Shown one piece after another: positions 51,888 through 62,025 of a DNA stretch of 64,000 nucleotides (positions are counted from its first letter, which is position 1; each line of letters starts with the position of its first letter). The DNA is taken from NCBI RefSeq assembly GCF_000144645.1, contig NC_014377.1, forward strand, positions 1,116,001-1,180,000. The letters are read 5' to 3'. The notes beneath the pieces were generated by a model. The model saw nothing but the letters and a program-made list of their open reading frames with translations, made no database searches and was not told the origin of the DNA. The position numbers and the translations under genes were made by a program. This stretch comes from Thermosediminibacter oceani DSM 16646 (GTDB lineage Bacteria > Bacillota > Thermosediminibacteria > Thermosediminibacterales > Thermosediminibacteraceae).

Positions 51888-53441
51888 TTAGACGGGCATG
51901 TTGCCGTGTTTCTTGGCGGGCCGCTTTTCTCTTTTTGTCGCCAGCATTTCAAGAGCGCTTATTAGCTTTACTCTGGTTGTGGAGGGTTCTATTACGTCGT
52001 CGATGTAGCCTCTTTTGGCGGCTTGATACGGTGTTGCGAATTTATTCCGGTATTCTTCGATCTTCTCTTTCCTGGTGGCAGCAGGATCTTTAGACTGTTC
52101 GATTTCTTTTCTGAATATGATGTTGGCCGCTCCTTCAGGGCCCATTACGGCTATTTCGGCGGTAGGCCAGGCAAATACCTGGTCGGCTCCCAGGTGTTTG
52201 GAGCACATGGCTATATACGCTCCGCCGTAGGCCTTCCTCACTATCACCGTTATCTTGGGCACGGTTGCTTCGGAGTAGGCGTAAAGGAGTTTTGCGCCGT
52301 GCCTTATGATGCCGTTGTGCTCCTGCGTTACACCGGGCAGATAACCCGGAGTGTCGGTGAAGGTTATTATGGGGACGTTGAAGGCATCGCAAAAGCGCAC
52401 GAATCTTGCGGCTTTGTCGGAGGCGTTTATGTCGAGGCAGCCTGCAAGGACTTTGGGCTGGTTGGCCAGGATACCCACGCTTCTGCCGTTAATTCTCGCA
52501 AAGCCGGTTATCATGTTCTGAGCAAAGTGAGGCTGCACTTCGAAGAAGTCGCCGCCGTCCACTATCTTTTTGATGACTTCTTTCATGTCGTAGGGTCTGT
52601 TGGGGTCTGCTGGCACAAGACTGTTCAATTCTTCTATTATTTTAAAGGCTTCGTCTTTGGGTTCGACATACGGTGGGTCTTCCAGGTTGTTCGACGGTAT
52701 ATATGAGAGCAGTTTCTTTATGCTCTCGATGCACTCTTCTTCGTTTGCCGCTAAAAAGTGGGCAACGCCGCTTTTTGTGTTGTGAGCAAGGCCGCCACCC
52801 AGTTCTTCGGGGCTCACTTCTTCGCCAGTTACGGCTTTTATTACCTGGGGGCCGGTTATGAACATTTTGCTTATGCCGTCCACCATGAATATGAAGTCGG
52901 TGAGGGCCGGAGAATATACGGCGCCGCCGGCGCAGGGCCCAAGAATTACCGATATCTGGGGTATGACGCCGGATGCTATGGTGTTCCTGTAGAATATGTC
53001 GCCGTAGCCTTTTAAGGCGTCGACGCCTTCCTGGATCCTGGCTCCCCCTGAGTCGTTGAGGCCTATGACGGGAGCACCCATTTTCATGGCCATGTCCATT
53101 ATTTTGCATATTTTTGCGGCATGCATTTCTCCTAAGGAACCGCCTATTACGGTGAAGTCCTGGGCAAAGACAAATACGAGTCTTCCGTTTACGGTGCCGT
53201 AGCCGGTGACGACTCCCTCGCCCGGTGCTTTCGTATCTGCCATGTCAAACTCTATGCAGCGGTGTTCTACAAAAGCGTCGATTTCTACAAAGCTTCCTTC
53301 ATCCAGGAGTTTTTCGATCCTCTCCCGGGCGGTGAGTTTACCGCTCTCGTGCTGTTTTTTTATCTTACCCTCGCCGCCACCGAGCTGGACTTCATTTCTC
53401 TTTTTCCTCAGTATCTCGAGTTTTTGCTCCATGGTCTCCAT
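51888..53441 (-). CDS. mmdA: Methylmalonyl-CoA carboxyltransferase / decarboxylase alpha subunit
   Basis: 517-aa acyl-CoA carboxyltransferase, the 12S-type subunit, two crotonase-fold halves. Motifs are KQHESGKLTARERIEKLLDEG at the start, GGARIQEGVDALKGYG, GPCAGGAVYSPALTDF, and in the second half FTDTPGYLPGVTQEHNGIIRHG. The ATG 12 bases inside the longest frame has the better spacing. It moves CO2 between (S)-methylmalonyl-CoA and biotin. Confidence 0.94.
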   Translation of the reverse strand: METMEQKLEILRKKRNEVQLGGGEGKIKKQHESGKLTARERIEKLLDEGSFVEIDAFVEHRCIEFDMADTKAPGEGVVTGYGTVNGRLVFVFAQDFTVIGGSLGEMHAAKICKIMDMAMKMGAPVIGLNDSGGARIQEGVDALKGYGDIFYRNTIASGVIPQISVILGPCAGGAVYSPALTDFIFMVDGISKMFITGPQVIKAVTGEEVSPEELGGGLAHNTKSGVAHFLAANEEECIESIKKLLSYIPSNNLEDPPYVEPKDEAFKIIEELNSLVPADPNRPYDMKEVIKKIVDGGDFFEVQPHFAQNMITGFARINGRSVGILANQPKVLAGCLDINASDKAARFVRFCDAFNVPIITFTDTPGYLPGVTQEHNGIIRHGAKLLYAYSEATVPKITVIVRKAYGGAYIAMCSKHLGADQVFAWPTAEIAVMGPEGAANIIFRKEIEQSKDPAATRKEKIEEYRNKFATPYQAAKRGYIDDVIEPSTTRVKLISALEMLATKREKRPAKKHGNMPV

Positions 53442-53459
53442 TTGCCCTTTCACTCTCCT

Positions 53460-53861
53460 TTATCTCTCGCAAAGTTCTATGAGCACGCCTTTCGTAGCTT
53501 TGGGATGGATGAAGGCGATTTTCGCTCCCCCTGCACCGTATCTGGGTTTTTCATCGATTAGCCTTACACCCTTTTGCTTGAGCTCTTCCAGAGCTTTTTC
53601 AATATCGTCCACCCGGAAGGCTATGTGCTGTATCCCCTCGCCGTTTTTCTCTATGAACCGTGCGATAGGGCCTTCGGGGTCGGTGGATTCAAGAAGTTCC
53701 ACTTCGCTTTCTCCTACCGGTATGAAGGCTACTTTTACTTTCTGCTCCGCCACCTCTTCCACGCCGTGCATTTCAAGCCCTAAAAGTTCGGTGTATATTT
53801 TCGACGCCTCTTCTATGCTTTTTACGGCTATCCCTATGTGGTCGATTTTCAAGGTTTTCAT
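53460..53861 (-). CDS. mce: Methylmalonyl-CoA epimerase
   Basis: 133-aa glyoxalase-fold epimerase that links (R)- and (S)-methylmalonyl-CoA. Metal ligands are in DHIGIAV, the VELLE strand and QHIAFRV. ATG after AGGAGG; 12 bp downstream of meaB. Confidence 0.94.
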   Translation of the reverse strand: MKTLKIDHIGIAVKSIEEASKIYTELLGLEMHGVEEVAEQKVKVAFIPVGESEVELLESTDPEGPIARFIEKNGEGIQHIAFRVDDIEKALEELKQKGVRLIDEKPRYGAGGAKIAFIHPKATKGVLIELCER

Positions 53862-53873
53862 GATTTTTACCTC

Positions 53874-54803
53874 CTAAAATATTTCTTTTGTAAGGATATC
53901 TAAGGCTGTATACGGGTCAACCGTCCGATTGGATATATCACGCACCAGCATGTCTATTTTGGATTCGTTCTTCTGGAGTATCAGCCTGGTGATATGTTCT
54001 TTTAGTAGTTCCATGAATTCTTCCTTTACTCTCGTCTTTCTTTTTTGTTCCAGAATTCCATTTTTGCATAAATAGTCGAGGTGCTCGCTTATCCTGCACT
54101 CCAGGACATCTATACCTTCGCCGGTAACGGCAACGGTTTTGACGATTGGAGGCCTGAAATCGAAATCTTTCTGTGAAAGTTCCATCATCATTTCGATTTC
54201 GTGAACCAGCCTGTCGGCTCCCTCCCTGTCGGACTTGTTTACAGCAAAAATATCGGCTATTTCCATTATCCCCGCTTTTATAGCCTGTACGTCGTCGCCA
54301 AGGCCGGGGACCAGTACAAGCACGACTGTATCAGCTAGCTTCACAATGTCTATTTCCGTCTGACCTACACCCACGGTTTCGATTATAACGTAATCCATAC
54401 CATAAGCATCCAGCACTTTTACTGCGTCGTAGGCGGCTTTTGTTATACCGCCCAAGGAGCCGCGGCTGCCCATACTTCTGATGAAGATACCTTCGTCCAG
54501 TGTTAAATCCTGCATCCTTATTCTGTCGCCCAGCAAAGCGCCCCCGGTGAAGGGGCTGGTGGGATCGACGGCTATTATCCCCACCGTTTTGCCCTTCTCC
54601 CGGATTTTTTTGGCTAGCTCGTTGACAAGGCTGCTCTTGCCGGCGCCGGGTGGTCCGGTGATACCTATGACAAAAGAATTTCCCGTGTACTTATACAGTT
54701 TTTTTAAGGCCTCTCTAGCTTCTAAGTTCTCGCGCTCTATGAGGGTTATGAGTCTTGCTACAGCCCTCTTATCCTTTTGTAATATTTTTTCCGCCAGGTC
54801 CAA
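53874..54803 (-). CDS. meaB: MeaB/ArgK GTPase, methylmalonyl-CoA mutase chaperone
   Basis: 309-aa G3E GTPase that loads and protects B12 in the mutase. P-loop GITGPPGAGKSSLVNEL, switch DPTSPFTGGALLGDRIRM, NKSD specificity motif. The TTG at 54803 has good spacing to AGGGG; the GTG nine bases earlier is almost on the ribosome site. Confidence 0.93.
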   Translation of the reverse strand: MDLAEKILQKDKRAVARLITLIERENLEAREALKKLYKYTGNSFVIGITGPPGAGKSSLVNELAKKIREKGKTVGIIAVDPTSPFTGGALLGDRIRMQDLTLDEGIFIRSMGSRGSLGGITKAAYDAVKVLDAYGMDYVIIETVGVGQTEIDIVKLADTVVLVLVPGLGDDVQAIKAGIMEIADIFAVNKSDREGADRLVHEIEMMMELSQKDFDFRPPIVKTVAVTGEGIDVLECRISEHLDYLCKNGILEQKRKTRVKEEFMELLKEHITRLILQKNESKIDMLVRDISNRTVDPYTALDILTKEIF

Positions 54804-54818
54804 ATTGTACACCCCTAA

Positions 54819-55220
54819 CTATTTCTTAACATTGTTTTTTATAAACTCCACTATTTGAGAAATAGGTGTGCCCGGGGTAAATATCTCTGCTATGCCGCAC
54901 TCCTTCAGGTAAGGAATGTCATCGTGGGGTATTACACCTCCGCCAACTACCAGGATATCATCGGCTCCCTTTTCCCTCAAAAGTTCTATTACCCTGGGGA
55001 AGAGCACGTTGTGGGCTCCGGACAGTATCGAAAGCCCTATTACGTCTACGTCTTCCTGGATGGCGGCTTCTACTATCTGTTCAGGAGTCTGGCGAAGTCC
55101 GGTGTAGATTACTTCCATCCCCGCGTCTCTCAAAGCCCTGGCTATTACTTTTGCTCCACGGTCATGGCCGTCAAGGCCCGGTTTTGCTATCAATACTCTT
55201 ATCGTCTTTGTTTCCTGCAT
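54819..55220 (-). CDS. Methylmalonyl-CoA mutase, B12-binding small subunit
   Basis: 133-aa cobalamin-binding domain: [18 protein letters not shown] holds the DxHxxG His ligand, followed by SILSGAHN and [11 protein letters not shown] separate polypeptide from the catalytic domain, as in many anaerobes and archaea. ATG after GAGGGG. Confidence 0.95.
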   Translation of the reverse strand: MQETKTIRVLIAKPGLDGHDRGAKVIARALRDAGMEVIYTGLRQTPEQIVEAAIQEDVDVIGLSILSGAHNVLFPRVIELLREKGADDILVVGGGVIPHDDIPYLKECGIAEIFTPGTPISQIVEFIKNNVKK

Positions 55221-55235
55221 TTTTTTCACCCCTCG

Positions 55236-56915
55236 TTAAAAGGTTACGGTAGCCTTGTATTCGCCGAATACCCGGCGCAGGGTGTCGCATATTTCACCCA
55301 GAGTGGCATACGCCTTTACGCAGTTTATTATGCTCGGCATGAGGTTTTCATCGGTGGCAGCTTTTTTGGAGAGTTCCTCCAGTGCGTTTTGGACGGCTAT
55401 GTTGTCCCTGGTTGCCCTCAGTGTTTCGAGTTTCTTTTTCTGTATTTTTTCGACTTCCGGATTTACTTTTAGGAGGTTCTTCGGCGGTTCTTCTTCTATC
55501 TGGAATTTGTTTACTCCCACTACTATCCTGCGGCCCGATTCGATTTCCTGCTGGTATCTGTAGGCGCTGTCTTGGATTTCCTGCTGGATGTAGCCTTTTT
55601 CTATGGCCTTCGGGGCGCCTCCAAGTTCGTCGATTTTTTGTATATATTCCATGGCTTTTTGTTCTATGAGGTTTGTGAGGTGTTCTACATAGTAGGAACC
55701 AGCAAGCGGATCTATTGTCTCCGTTACTCCGCTTTCGTAAGCTATTATCTGCTGGGTCCTCAGAGCTATTCTCACGGATTCTTCGGTCGGTAAAGCCAGT
55801 GCTTCGTCTCTTGAGTTGGTGTGCAGCGATTGGGTGCCTCCCAGCACTGCTGCCAGAGCCTGGATGGTTACCCTTACTATGTTGTTGTCCGGCTGCTGAG
55901 CGGTAAGGGTGGACCCACCGGTCTGGGTGTGGAAGCGCAGCATCATTGATTTCGGGTTTTTGGCTTTGAAACGTTCTTTCATTATACGGGCCCACAGTCT
56001 CCTCGCTGCTCTGAATTTGGCCACTTCTTCCAGCAGGTCGTTGTGGGCGTTGAAGAAGAAGGAAAGTCTCGGAGCAAATTCGTCGACGTCAAGGCCAGCT
56101 TTTATTGCGGCTTCTACGTAGGCTATACCGTTGGCCAAGGTGAAGGCCACTTCCTGTACCGCCGTGGCTCCCGCTTCCCTTATGTGGTAGCCGCTTATGC
56201 TTATGGTGTTCCATTTTGGCACGTGCTTGGAGCAGAATTCAAAGATGTTGGTGATGAGCCTCATGGATGGCTCCGGCGGGAATATATAGGTGCCCCGCGC
56301 CACGTATTCTTTCAGTATGTCGTTCTGGATGGTCCCCGATAGTTTGTCGGCGCTCACTCCCTGTTTTTCCGCCACAGCTATATACATGGCAAGAAGTACC
56401 GAAGCAGGAGCGTTTATGGTCATGGATGTGCTGACCTGATCCAGGGGTATGCCGTCAAACAGTATCTCCATGTCTTTCAGCGAGTCGATGGCTACGCCTA
56501 CTTTGCCCACTTCACCTTGAGCTAGGGGATGGTCAGAGTCGTAGCCTATCTGGGTGGGCAGGTCGAAAGCCACACTCAAGCCTGTCTGTCCCTGGGACAG
56601 GAGATATTTATATCTTTCGTTGGATTCTTCAGCGGTGCCAAAGCCCGCATACTGCCTCATGGTCCAGAAGCGGCCTCTATACATTGTGGGCTGAATTCCC
56701 CTGGTGTAAGGGTATTCACCGGGAAAACCCAGGTCTTTCATATAGTCTAGTTCTTGTACATCTAATGGTGTATACAGGCGGTCCACTTCTAAGTTGGAGC
56801 CGGTGTAGAATTTTTCATGCCTCTCTGGAGTCTTTTTTATGACTTTGTCTACTGTTGTACTTTCCCATCTTGTCTTTTCTTGTTCAAGTTTTTTGAGGGA
56901 TTCCTTATCAAACAT
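55236..56915 (-). CDS. Methylmalonyl-CoA mutase, large catalytic subunit
   Basis: 559-aa TIM-barrel of the B12-dependent mutase interconverting succinyl-CoA and methylmalonyl-CoA. Substrate loop [44 protein letters not shown] and [16 protein letters not shown] are the expected motifs. First gene of the seven-gene operon. ATG after GGAGGG. Confidence 0.95.
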   Translation of the reverse strand: MFDKESLKKLEQEKTRWESTTVDKVIKKTPERHEKFYTGSNLEVDRLYTPLDVQELDYMKDLGFPGEYPYTRGIQPTMYRGRFWTMRQYAGFGTAEESNERYKYLLSQGQTGLSVAFDLPTQIGYDSDHPLAQGEVGKVGVAIDSLKDMEILFDGIPLDQVSTSMTINAPASVLLAMYIAVAEKQGVSADKLSGTIQNDILKEYVARGTYIFPPEPSMRLITNIFEFCSKHVPKWNTISISGYHIREAGATAVQEVAFTLANGIAYVEAAIKAGLDVDEFAPRLSFFFNAHNDLLEEVAKFRAARRLWARIMKERFKAKNPKSMMLRFHTQTGGSTLTAQQPDNNIVRVTIQALAAVLGGTQSLHTNSRDEALALPTEESVRIALRTQQIIAYESGVTETIDPLAGSYYVEHLTNLIEQKAMEYIQKIDELGGAPKAIEKGYIQQEIQDSAYRYQQEIESGRRIVVGVNKFQIEEEPPKNLLKVNPEVEKIQKKKLETLRATRDNIAVQNALEELSKKAATDENLMPSIINCVKAYATLGEICDTLRRVFGEYKATVTF

Positions 56916-57000
56916 CAACAGCCCTCCTATGTTTTATACTTTATCAATATAAATTATTTTCTCCTCTAACTATTTTCTACAAATAAAGGGAAAATCCTTT

Positions 57001-57035
57001 TTAAAATCCCTCCCCGCAGCGGGGAGGGATTTTAA
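57001..57035 (-). terminator. Terminator after gdhA
   Basis: 17-bp perfect inverted repeat TTAAAATCCCTCCCCGC with a single-base centre; it ends four bases from the gdhA stop and its own arm gives the T-stretch. Confidence 0.8.
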
Positions 57036-57038
57036 TTT

Positions 57039-58286
57039 TTATATCCTGCCTCTGAGTTTCAGTCCTTCAGCAATTCTCTTAATAGCTACCATGTATGCGG
57101 CTTCTCTCATTTTTACACCATGTTCTTTATGCATGCTGTATACTTCGTTGAAAGCTTTTACCATTATTTGTTCGAGTCTGCTGTTTACCTCTTCCTCAGT
57201 CCAATAGAAATTCATCAAGTTCTGAACCCATTCAAAGTAGGAGACCGTTACACCGCCGGCGTTGCAGAGGATGTCTGGTATTACCAGTATGCCCTTCTTA
57301 TACAGTATTTCATCAGCTTCAGGGGTCGTCGGACCGTTTGCAGCTTCACCGACGATCTTCGCTTTTATATTGGCAGCATTCTTGCTGGTAATTACGTTCT
57401 CCAAAGCTGCGGGCACCAGGATGTCCACATCAAGCTCGAGCAGTTCTTCGCCTGTGATATCTTTGCTGCCCGGGAAGCCTTTAACGGTTTTGTTTTGTTT
57501 TTTGTATTCATTTAAAGCCATGGGGTCCATACCTTCGGGATTGTAGGCTCCACCCTGGGAGTCATTTACGGCAACGATCTTGCAGCCCAGTTCGGACAAT
57601 AGCCTTGCCGCTACGCTGCCGGCATTACCGAATCCCTGAATGGCCACCGTTGCTTTCTTTAAGTCAAGGCCTATCTTATTGGCGGCTTCTCGGATTGTAA
57701 ACATAGCTCCTCGAGCTGTTGCTTCACTCCGGCCTAGAGAGCCGCCGAGAATGATGGGTTTACCGGTAACAACTCCCGGAGTATAGTACCCCTTAAGCTG
57801 GCTGAATTCGTCCATGAACCATGCCATTACCTGAGCATTTGTGTAAACATCGGGCGCTGGGATGTCTTTTTCAGGACCGACAATAGGGCTTATCGCACGG
57901 AAATATCCGCGGGCCAACCTTTCAAGCTCACCCTTTGATAATTCCTTCGGATTGCAGCGTACTCCGCCTTTGCCGCCGCCATAAGGAATACCTACAACTG
58001 AGCACTTAAACGTCATCCAGGCTGAAAGAGCTTTTACTTCATCCATGGTAACGTCCGGATGGAACCTTACGCCGCCTTTAGCGGGCCCTAAAACGGTGCT
58101 GTGCTGAGAACGATATCCGATGAAGGTTTTTGTTGTACCGTCGTCCATTTTTACCGGAATGGAAACCTCGAGTACTCTTTCGGGATTCTTTAGCACTTCG
58201 TAAACCGAATCCTCGAGTCCTAGTTTGTCGCAGGCAGCTTTAATCTGTTTCTGAACAATCTCAAATGGATTTAAAGTTTCTGCCAT
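57039..58286 (-). CDS. gdhA: Glutamate dehydrogenase
   Basis: 415 aa, oxidative or reductive amination of 2-oxoglutarate. Catalytic Lys in GPAKGGVRFHPDVT and PYGGGKGGVRCNPK, and Rossmann VAIQGFGNAGSVAARLL. Length and motifs match the NAD-linked hexameric enzyme of Clostridia. The kor genes next door would use the 2-oxoglutarate produced. Confidence 0.95.
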   Translation of the reverse strand: MAETLNPFEIVQKQIKAACDKLGLEDSVYEVLKNPERVLEVSIPVKMDDGTTKTFIGYRSQHSTVLGPAKGGVRFHPDVTMDEVKALSAWMTFKCSVVGIPYGGGKGGVRCNPKELSKGELERLARGYFRAISPIVGPEKDIPAPDVYTNAQVMAWFMDEFSQLKGYYTPGVVTGKPIILGGSLGRSEATARGAMFTIREAANKIGLDLKKATVAIQGFGNAGSVAARLLSELGCKIVAVNDSQGGAYNPEGMDPMALNEYKKQNKTVKGFPGSKDITGEELLELDVDILVPAALENVITSKNAANIKAKIVGEAANGPTTPEADEILYKKGILVIPDILCNAGGVTVSYFEWVQNLMNFYWTEEEVNSRLEQIMVKAFNEVYSMHKEHGVKMREAAYMVAIKRIAEGLKLRGRI

Positions 58287-58361
58287 TTGAAAACTACCTC
58301 CTATATATTTGTTAGCTAAGTTAACAGGAGCTTTTTGAAATCTCTATAATCCCCCCCCTGC

Positions 58362-58898
58362 TCAGGATAATTGTTCACCTAATTCAAATCCAGCATAAAG
58401 GGCTTTTTTATTCAATTCTTCAGTTCCCTTAGGTACCCTGTTCAGAACCGCTTTTTCTACTGCTTCCCGGGACACCACCTTAGTTAGAGCTGTAATAACG
58501 CCTACAGCCACTATATTTGCGACCATGCTCTTGCCTATTCTATCCCGAGCGGTTTCAATAATCGGTAACTGTATTACTTTATATGGAGTATCAGGCTTAT
58601 TAATTGACGAATCTATTATGATGATCCCGTCAGATGCAAGGTTATCTTTAAATTTATTTAGAGCCTCATTGGTTAATGCTAAGAGTACTTGAGGCTTTGT
58701 CACCTTGGGGTAATCAATTTCCTCGTCGCTGATAACAACTTCTGCTCTGCTGGCACCTCCACGGGCTTCAGGCCCGTAGGACTGGGACTGCACGGCGTTT
58801 TTGCCGTCAAGGATGGCCGCTTCCGCAAGTATGATACCGGCGAGAATGAGGCCCTGTCCCCCGGAGCCGCTAAGTCTTATTTCTAAGCGCTCTTCCAT
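58362..58898 (-). CDS. korC: 2-oxoacid:ferredoxin oxidoreductase gamma subunit
   Basis: 178 aa: SGSGGQGLILAGIILAEAA at the N-terminus and QSYGPEARGGASRAEVVISD are diagnostic. Last gene of a four-gene minus-strand operon (delta-alpha-beta-gamma). Confidence 0.93.
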   Translation of the reverse strand: MEERLEIRLSGSGGQGLILAGIILAEAAILDGKNAVQSQSYGPEARGGASRAEVVISDEEIDYPKVTKPQVLLALTNEALNKFKDNLASDGIIIIDSSINKPDTPYKVIQLPIIETARDRIGKSMVANIVAVGVITALTKVVSREAVEKAVLNRVPKGTEELNKKALYAGFELGEQLS

Positions 58899-58901
58899 CT
58901 T

Positions 58902-59720
58902 CTATTCCTCCCCTTGAGCCTTTTGGATAATCTTTTTATACTCCTCAGTATATTCCGGGGCATTTTCTTCGTAAAATTCACCAATGACGATCTTATTTGC
59001 CAGTTCTTCCCTCGACATTTTTTCAGCTGCCTTTACGGTAACAGAATTATCCCTCAACATCTCCATCATTTTTACGGGAGATCCCATCTTATTCTTACGC
59101 CCAAAGTAAGTCGGACAGATGCTTACGGTCTCCACTACAGAAAATCCCTTATGCTGTAATGCTTTTTCGATAATTTTTATCAATTGTGGTACATGATATA
59201 CCGTTCCTCTTGCTACGTAAGTGGCGCCAGAGGCCTGGGCTAATTTGCAAAGATCGAAATTCCGGTCAATATTTCCATAAGGAGCGGTTGTAGCATAAGC
59301 TCCTGCCGGCGTCATGGGAGAATACTGACCGCTCGTCATTCCATAGATGCTGTTATTGAAAACAACAGTTGTTATGTCAATGTTTCTCCTGCAAGCATGT
59401 ATAAAGTGATTGCCTCCAATGGCAGTGCAATCTCCGTCACCTGTTAAAACTATGACTTTTAAATCCGGATTCGCAAGTTTTAAGCCAGTCGCGAAAGCCA
59501 GAGCCCTTCCATGAGTTGTATGAAGGGTGTTGAAGTTAAGATATCCGGGCGCACGGGAAGAACAGCCAATCCCTGATACTATACATATTTTGTCCTTGTC
59601 CAATTTTAAATTATCAATTGCTCTGACCACTGCACCTGTTATTATCCCGTGACCACACCCGGGGCACCAGATGTGGGGCAATTTGTCAATACGAAAATAT
59701 TTTTCTAGATTCTTACGCAT
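58902..59720 (-). CDS. korB: 2-oxoacid:ferredoxin oxidoreductase beta subunit (TPP)
   Basis: 272 aa. WCPGCGHG with Fe-S cysteines, the TPP motif TGDGDCTAIGGNHFIHACRRN, and the MTSGQYSP signature of 2-oxoglutarate/branched-chain types. Overlaps korA by 8 bp. Confidence 0.94.
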   Translation of the reverse strand: MRKNLEKYFRIDKLPHIWCPGCGHGIITGAVVRAIDNLKLDKDKICIVSGIGCSSRAPGYLNFNTLHTTHGRALAFATGLKLANPDLKVIVLTGDGDCTAIGGNHFIHACRRNIDITTVVFNNSIYGMTSGQYSPMTPAGAYATTAPYGNIDRNFDLCKLAQASGATYVARGTVYHVPQLIKIIEKALQHKGFSVVETVSICPTYFGRKNKMGSPVKMMEMLRDNSVTVKAAEKMSREELANKIVIGEFYEENAPEYTEEYKKIIQKAQGEE

Positions 59721-60861
59721 TTTTGTTTACCTCCCGGACTTTTGCTATGACCTCATCGGGACTTATTAGTTCTCCGTTAAATTTATTCAATCCGATTACG
59801 TTAAATCTACCCTTTGCGGACGCCTCTACCACTTCTATCAACTGGCCATAATTCATCTCAGCAACAATGATGTTTTTTGTCGTCGGCGCTAGTTCCTGTA
59901 TAGCTTTATGCGGGAATGGCCATATTGTTTTCAGGCGCAGCACGCCGACTTTTTCCCCTTCTTTTCTCAAGATCTTTGCAGCTCTTATTGCAGAACGTGC
60001 TGTGGAGCCAAAAGATACCACAACAGTCTCGGCATCTTCCGTATATAGTTTTTCGTAGTCAATTATATCGTCCAGGTTGTCATTGATTTTCCTCATAAGC
60101 CTGGATATTAAATACTCTGTAACAGCTGGACTCGTCGAGGGGAATCCTGTTATATCGTGAATTAGGCCTGTAACGTGATAAGGAACACCTTCGCCAAAGT
60201 TTACCATTGGAGGTACGCCGTCACCGTCATAATCCTGATAGGGATTGTATTGCTCTATTTTAGAAAAATCAGGCCTTTTTCTGTTAATTACTTTTATAGA
60301 AGCCGGATCGGGCAATTCTACTCTTTCGCGCAGGTGTCCCACAACTTCATCCATTAGGAGGATGCAGGGGACCCTGTATTTTTCCGAAAGGTTGAAAGCC
60401 CTTATGGTCATGTCGAAGACTTCCCTCACGTAAGAGGGAGACAGTGTTATTATCGGATGGTCTCCGTGGGTTCCCCATCTAGCCTGCATCACATCTCCCT
60501 GAGCCGGCATTGTGGGCTGCCCGGTACTTGGTCCTCCCCTTTGAACGTCTACAACTACACACGGAACCTCGGTCAGGCAGGCAAAACCTAAGTTTTCTTG
60601 TTTCAAAGAGAATCCGGGTCCGCTGGTAGCAGTCATTGCTTTAAGGCCGGCGAGAGAAGCACCTATTACAGCCCCCATACTGGCTATTTCGTCTTCCATC
60701 TGAATAAATTTGCCGCCTACTTTTGGCAGTCTTTCGGCAGCGATTTCCGCTATTTCCGTCGATGGGGTTATGGGATATCCGGCATAGAACCTCATTCCTG
60801 CAGCTATTGCACCTTCAACGCAGGCTTCGTTACCCTGCATCAATCTTGGCTTACTGGTCAT
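59713..60861 (-). CDS. korA: 2-oxoacid:ferredoxin oxidoreductase alpha subunit
   Basis: 382 aa. GNEACVEGAIAAGMRFYAGYPITPSTE and the central TATSGPGFSLKQENLGFA are typical; domain II ends the protein. The ATG at 60861, 9 nt after GGAGGAG, is chosen; it overlaps korD. Substrate most likely 2-oxoglutarate, but branched-chain 2-oxoacids cannot be excluded. Confidence 0.93.
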   Translation of the reverse strand: MTSKPRLMQGNEACVEGAIAAGMRFYAGYPITPSTEIAEIAAERLPKVGGKFIQMEDEIASMGAVIGASLAGLKAMTATSGPGFSLKQENLGFACLTEVPCVVVDVQRGGPSTGQPTMPAQGDVMQARWGTHGDHPIITLSPSYVREVFDMTIRAFNLSEKYRVPCILLMDEVVGHLRERVELPDPASIKVINRKRPDFSKIEQYNPYQDYDGDGVPPMVNFGEGVPYHVTGLIHDITGFPSTSPAVTEYLISRLMRKINDNLDDIIDYEKLYTEDAETVVVSFGSTARSAIRAAKILRKEGEKVGVLRLKTIWPFPHKAIQELAPTTKNIIVAEMNYGQLIEVVEASAKGRFNVIGLNKFNGELISPDEVIAKVREVNKNA

Positions 60862-61063
60862 TGTCATCATCTCCTCCAACCACTATGGCAAAATCCGGGC
60901 ACCTGAGCTCGCACAACTTGCATTTTATGCAAGCTTCGAGATTAACCACAACGGGTTTTCCGTTTTCCAACGAAAACACCTTTTTCGGGCAAAAAGCAAC
61001 ACAGATGCCACAACCCTTACAGACTTTTTCTTTGACCATAATTTCTAACTTTTTTTCTGTCAC
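60851..61063 (-). CDS. korD: 4Fe-4S ferredoxin (delta) subunit of the 2-oxoacid oxidoreductase
   Basis: 70 aa with two clusters, CKGCGICVAFCP and CIKCKLCELRCP. GTG start after AGAGGTGAT; the much longer upstream frame is not coding-like. First gene of the kor operon. Confidence 0.9.
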   Translation of the reverse strand: MTEKKLEIMVKEKVCKGCGICVAFCPKKVFSLENGKPVVVNLEACIKCKLCELRCPDFAIVVGGDDDNDQ

Positions 61064-61180
61064 GGTATCACCTCTATCTCTTCGGTACGACATATTTCGA
61101 TGTATTATGTATTCTATATTCCAGGGAAATATCCTTCTGTATATTGAGGGAAAAAATAAAAATACACAAAAAATTGGTTT

Positions 61181-61192
61181 ATTGTATACAAT
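61181..61192. promoter_or_regulatory. 12-bp palindrome upstream of the kor operon
   Basis: ATTGTATACAAT, a perfect palindrome similar to FadR/GntR-type operators, about 120 bp before korD. No GntR gene is in the window, so the assignment is a guess from shape. Confidence 0.35.
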
Positions 61193-61206
61193 CGAGTGCA
61201 GGGATT

Positions 61207-62013
61207 TTATATTTTTTTGAATCGCTTTAGCTCGACGACATATTCGTAAGGCACCGGTCGGCTTCCCATGAGCAGAGGAACTCCGTGACAATCGGAACCT
61301 CCCGTCATCAGAAGCCCGTATTTCATCGCGATTTTTTTATAGTATTTAACTCTTTCATCATCGTGTTCTTTGTGATATACTTCAATTCCCTGTATGCCAT
61401 AATTTATCAAGGATTTTACTATTTCCTGTTTTTTCAAAACGCCGGGATGGGCTATAACCGCTATTCCTCCGCATTTTTTTATTAAATCCACAGCAAAGTA
61501 TGGGGTAAGTTTTTGCCTTGGCACATAGGCCGGCTTTCCCTGGTCAAGGTAGAGGGCAAAGGCTTCATCTACCGAGGAGACAATTTTTTTATCAATAAGC
61601 ACTCTTGCCACGTGGGGTCTACCGATCGATGATCCCGACGCTTTTGCTTGGACTTCTTCAAAACTTATTTCGATCCCTAGTTGTTGGAGTTTCTCAATTA
61701 TTTTTTTTATACGATTGATGCGTTCCTCCTGCAGCGCACTCAATGTCGATTTCAGAGTATTTCCTAGATAGTCGATGTAATATCCAAGAATGTGGACTTC
61801 TTCGCCGTAATAGGTGTTTATCTCGATACCTGGAATTACCTCAAGCATCGGATATTTTTTTGCCCTCTCCACAGCTGGAACTATACCGTCCACGGTATCA
61901 TGATCGGTTATGGCAATTGCTCTTAAATTTAAAGAGAATGCTTTGTCCACCACCTGTTCCGGTGTAAGGGTACCGTCGGAAAAGGTGGTATGCAGGTGAA
62001 GATCGACTTTCAT
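61207..62013 (-). CDS. PHP-domain phosphoesterase (TrpH/YciV-like)
   Basis: 268 aa. VDLHLHTTFSDGTLTPEQVV carries the first metal ligands, TDHDTVDG the next, then IPGIEI, VIAHPG and GGSDCHG. This family includes 3',5'-nucleoside bisphosphate phosphatases and 5'-3' RNA exonucleases; the exact substrate is open. ATG after GGAGGCG. Confidence 0.9.
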   Translation of the reverse strand: MKVDLHLHTTFSDGTLTPEQVVDKAFSLNLRAIAITDHDTVDGIVPAVERAKKYPMLEVIPGIEINTYYGEEVHILGYYIDYLGNTLKSTLSALQEERINRIKKIIEKLQQLGIEISFEEVQAKASGSSIGRPHVARVLIDKKIVSSVDEAFALYLDQGKPAYVPRQKLTPYFAVDLIKKCGGIAVIAHPGVLKKQEIVKSLINYGIQGIEVYHKEHDDERVKYYKKIAMKYGLLMTGGSDCHGVPLLMGSRPVPYEYVVELKRFKKI

Positions 62014-62025
62014 TCTTTCGCCTCC

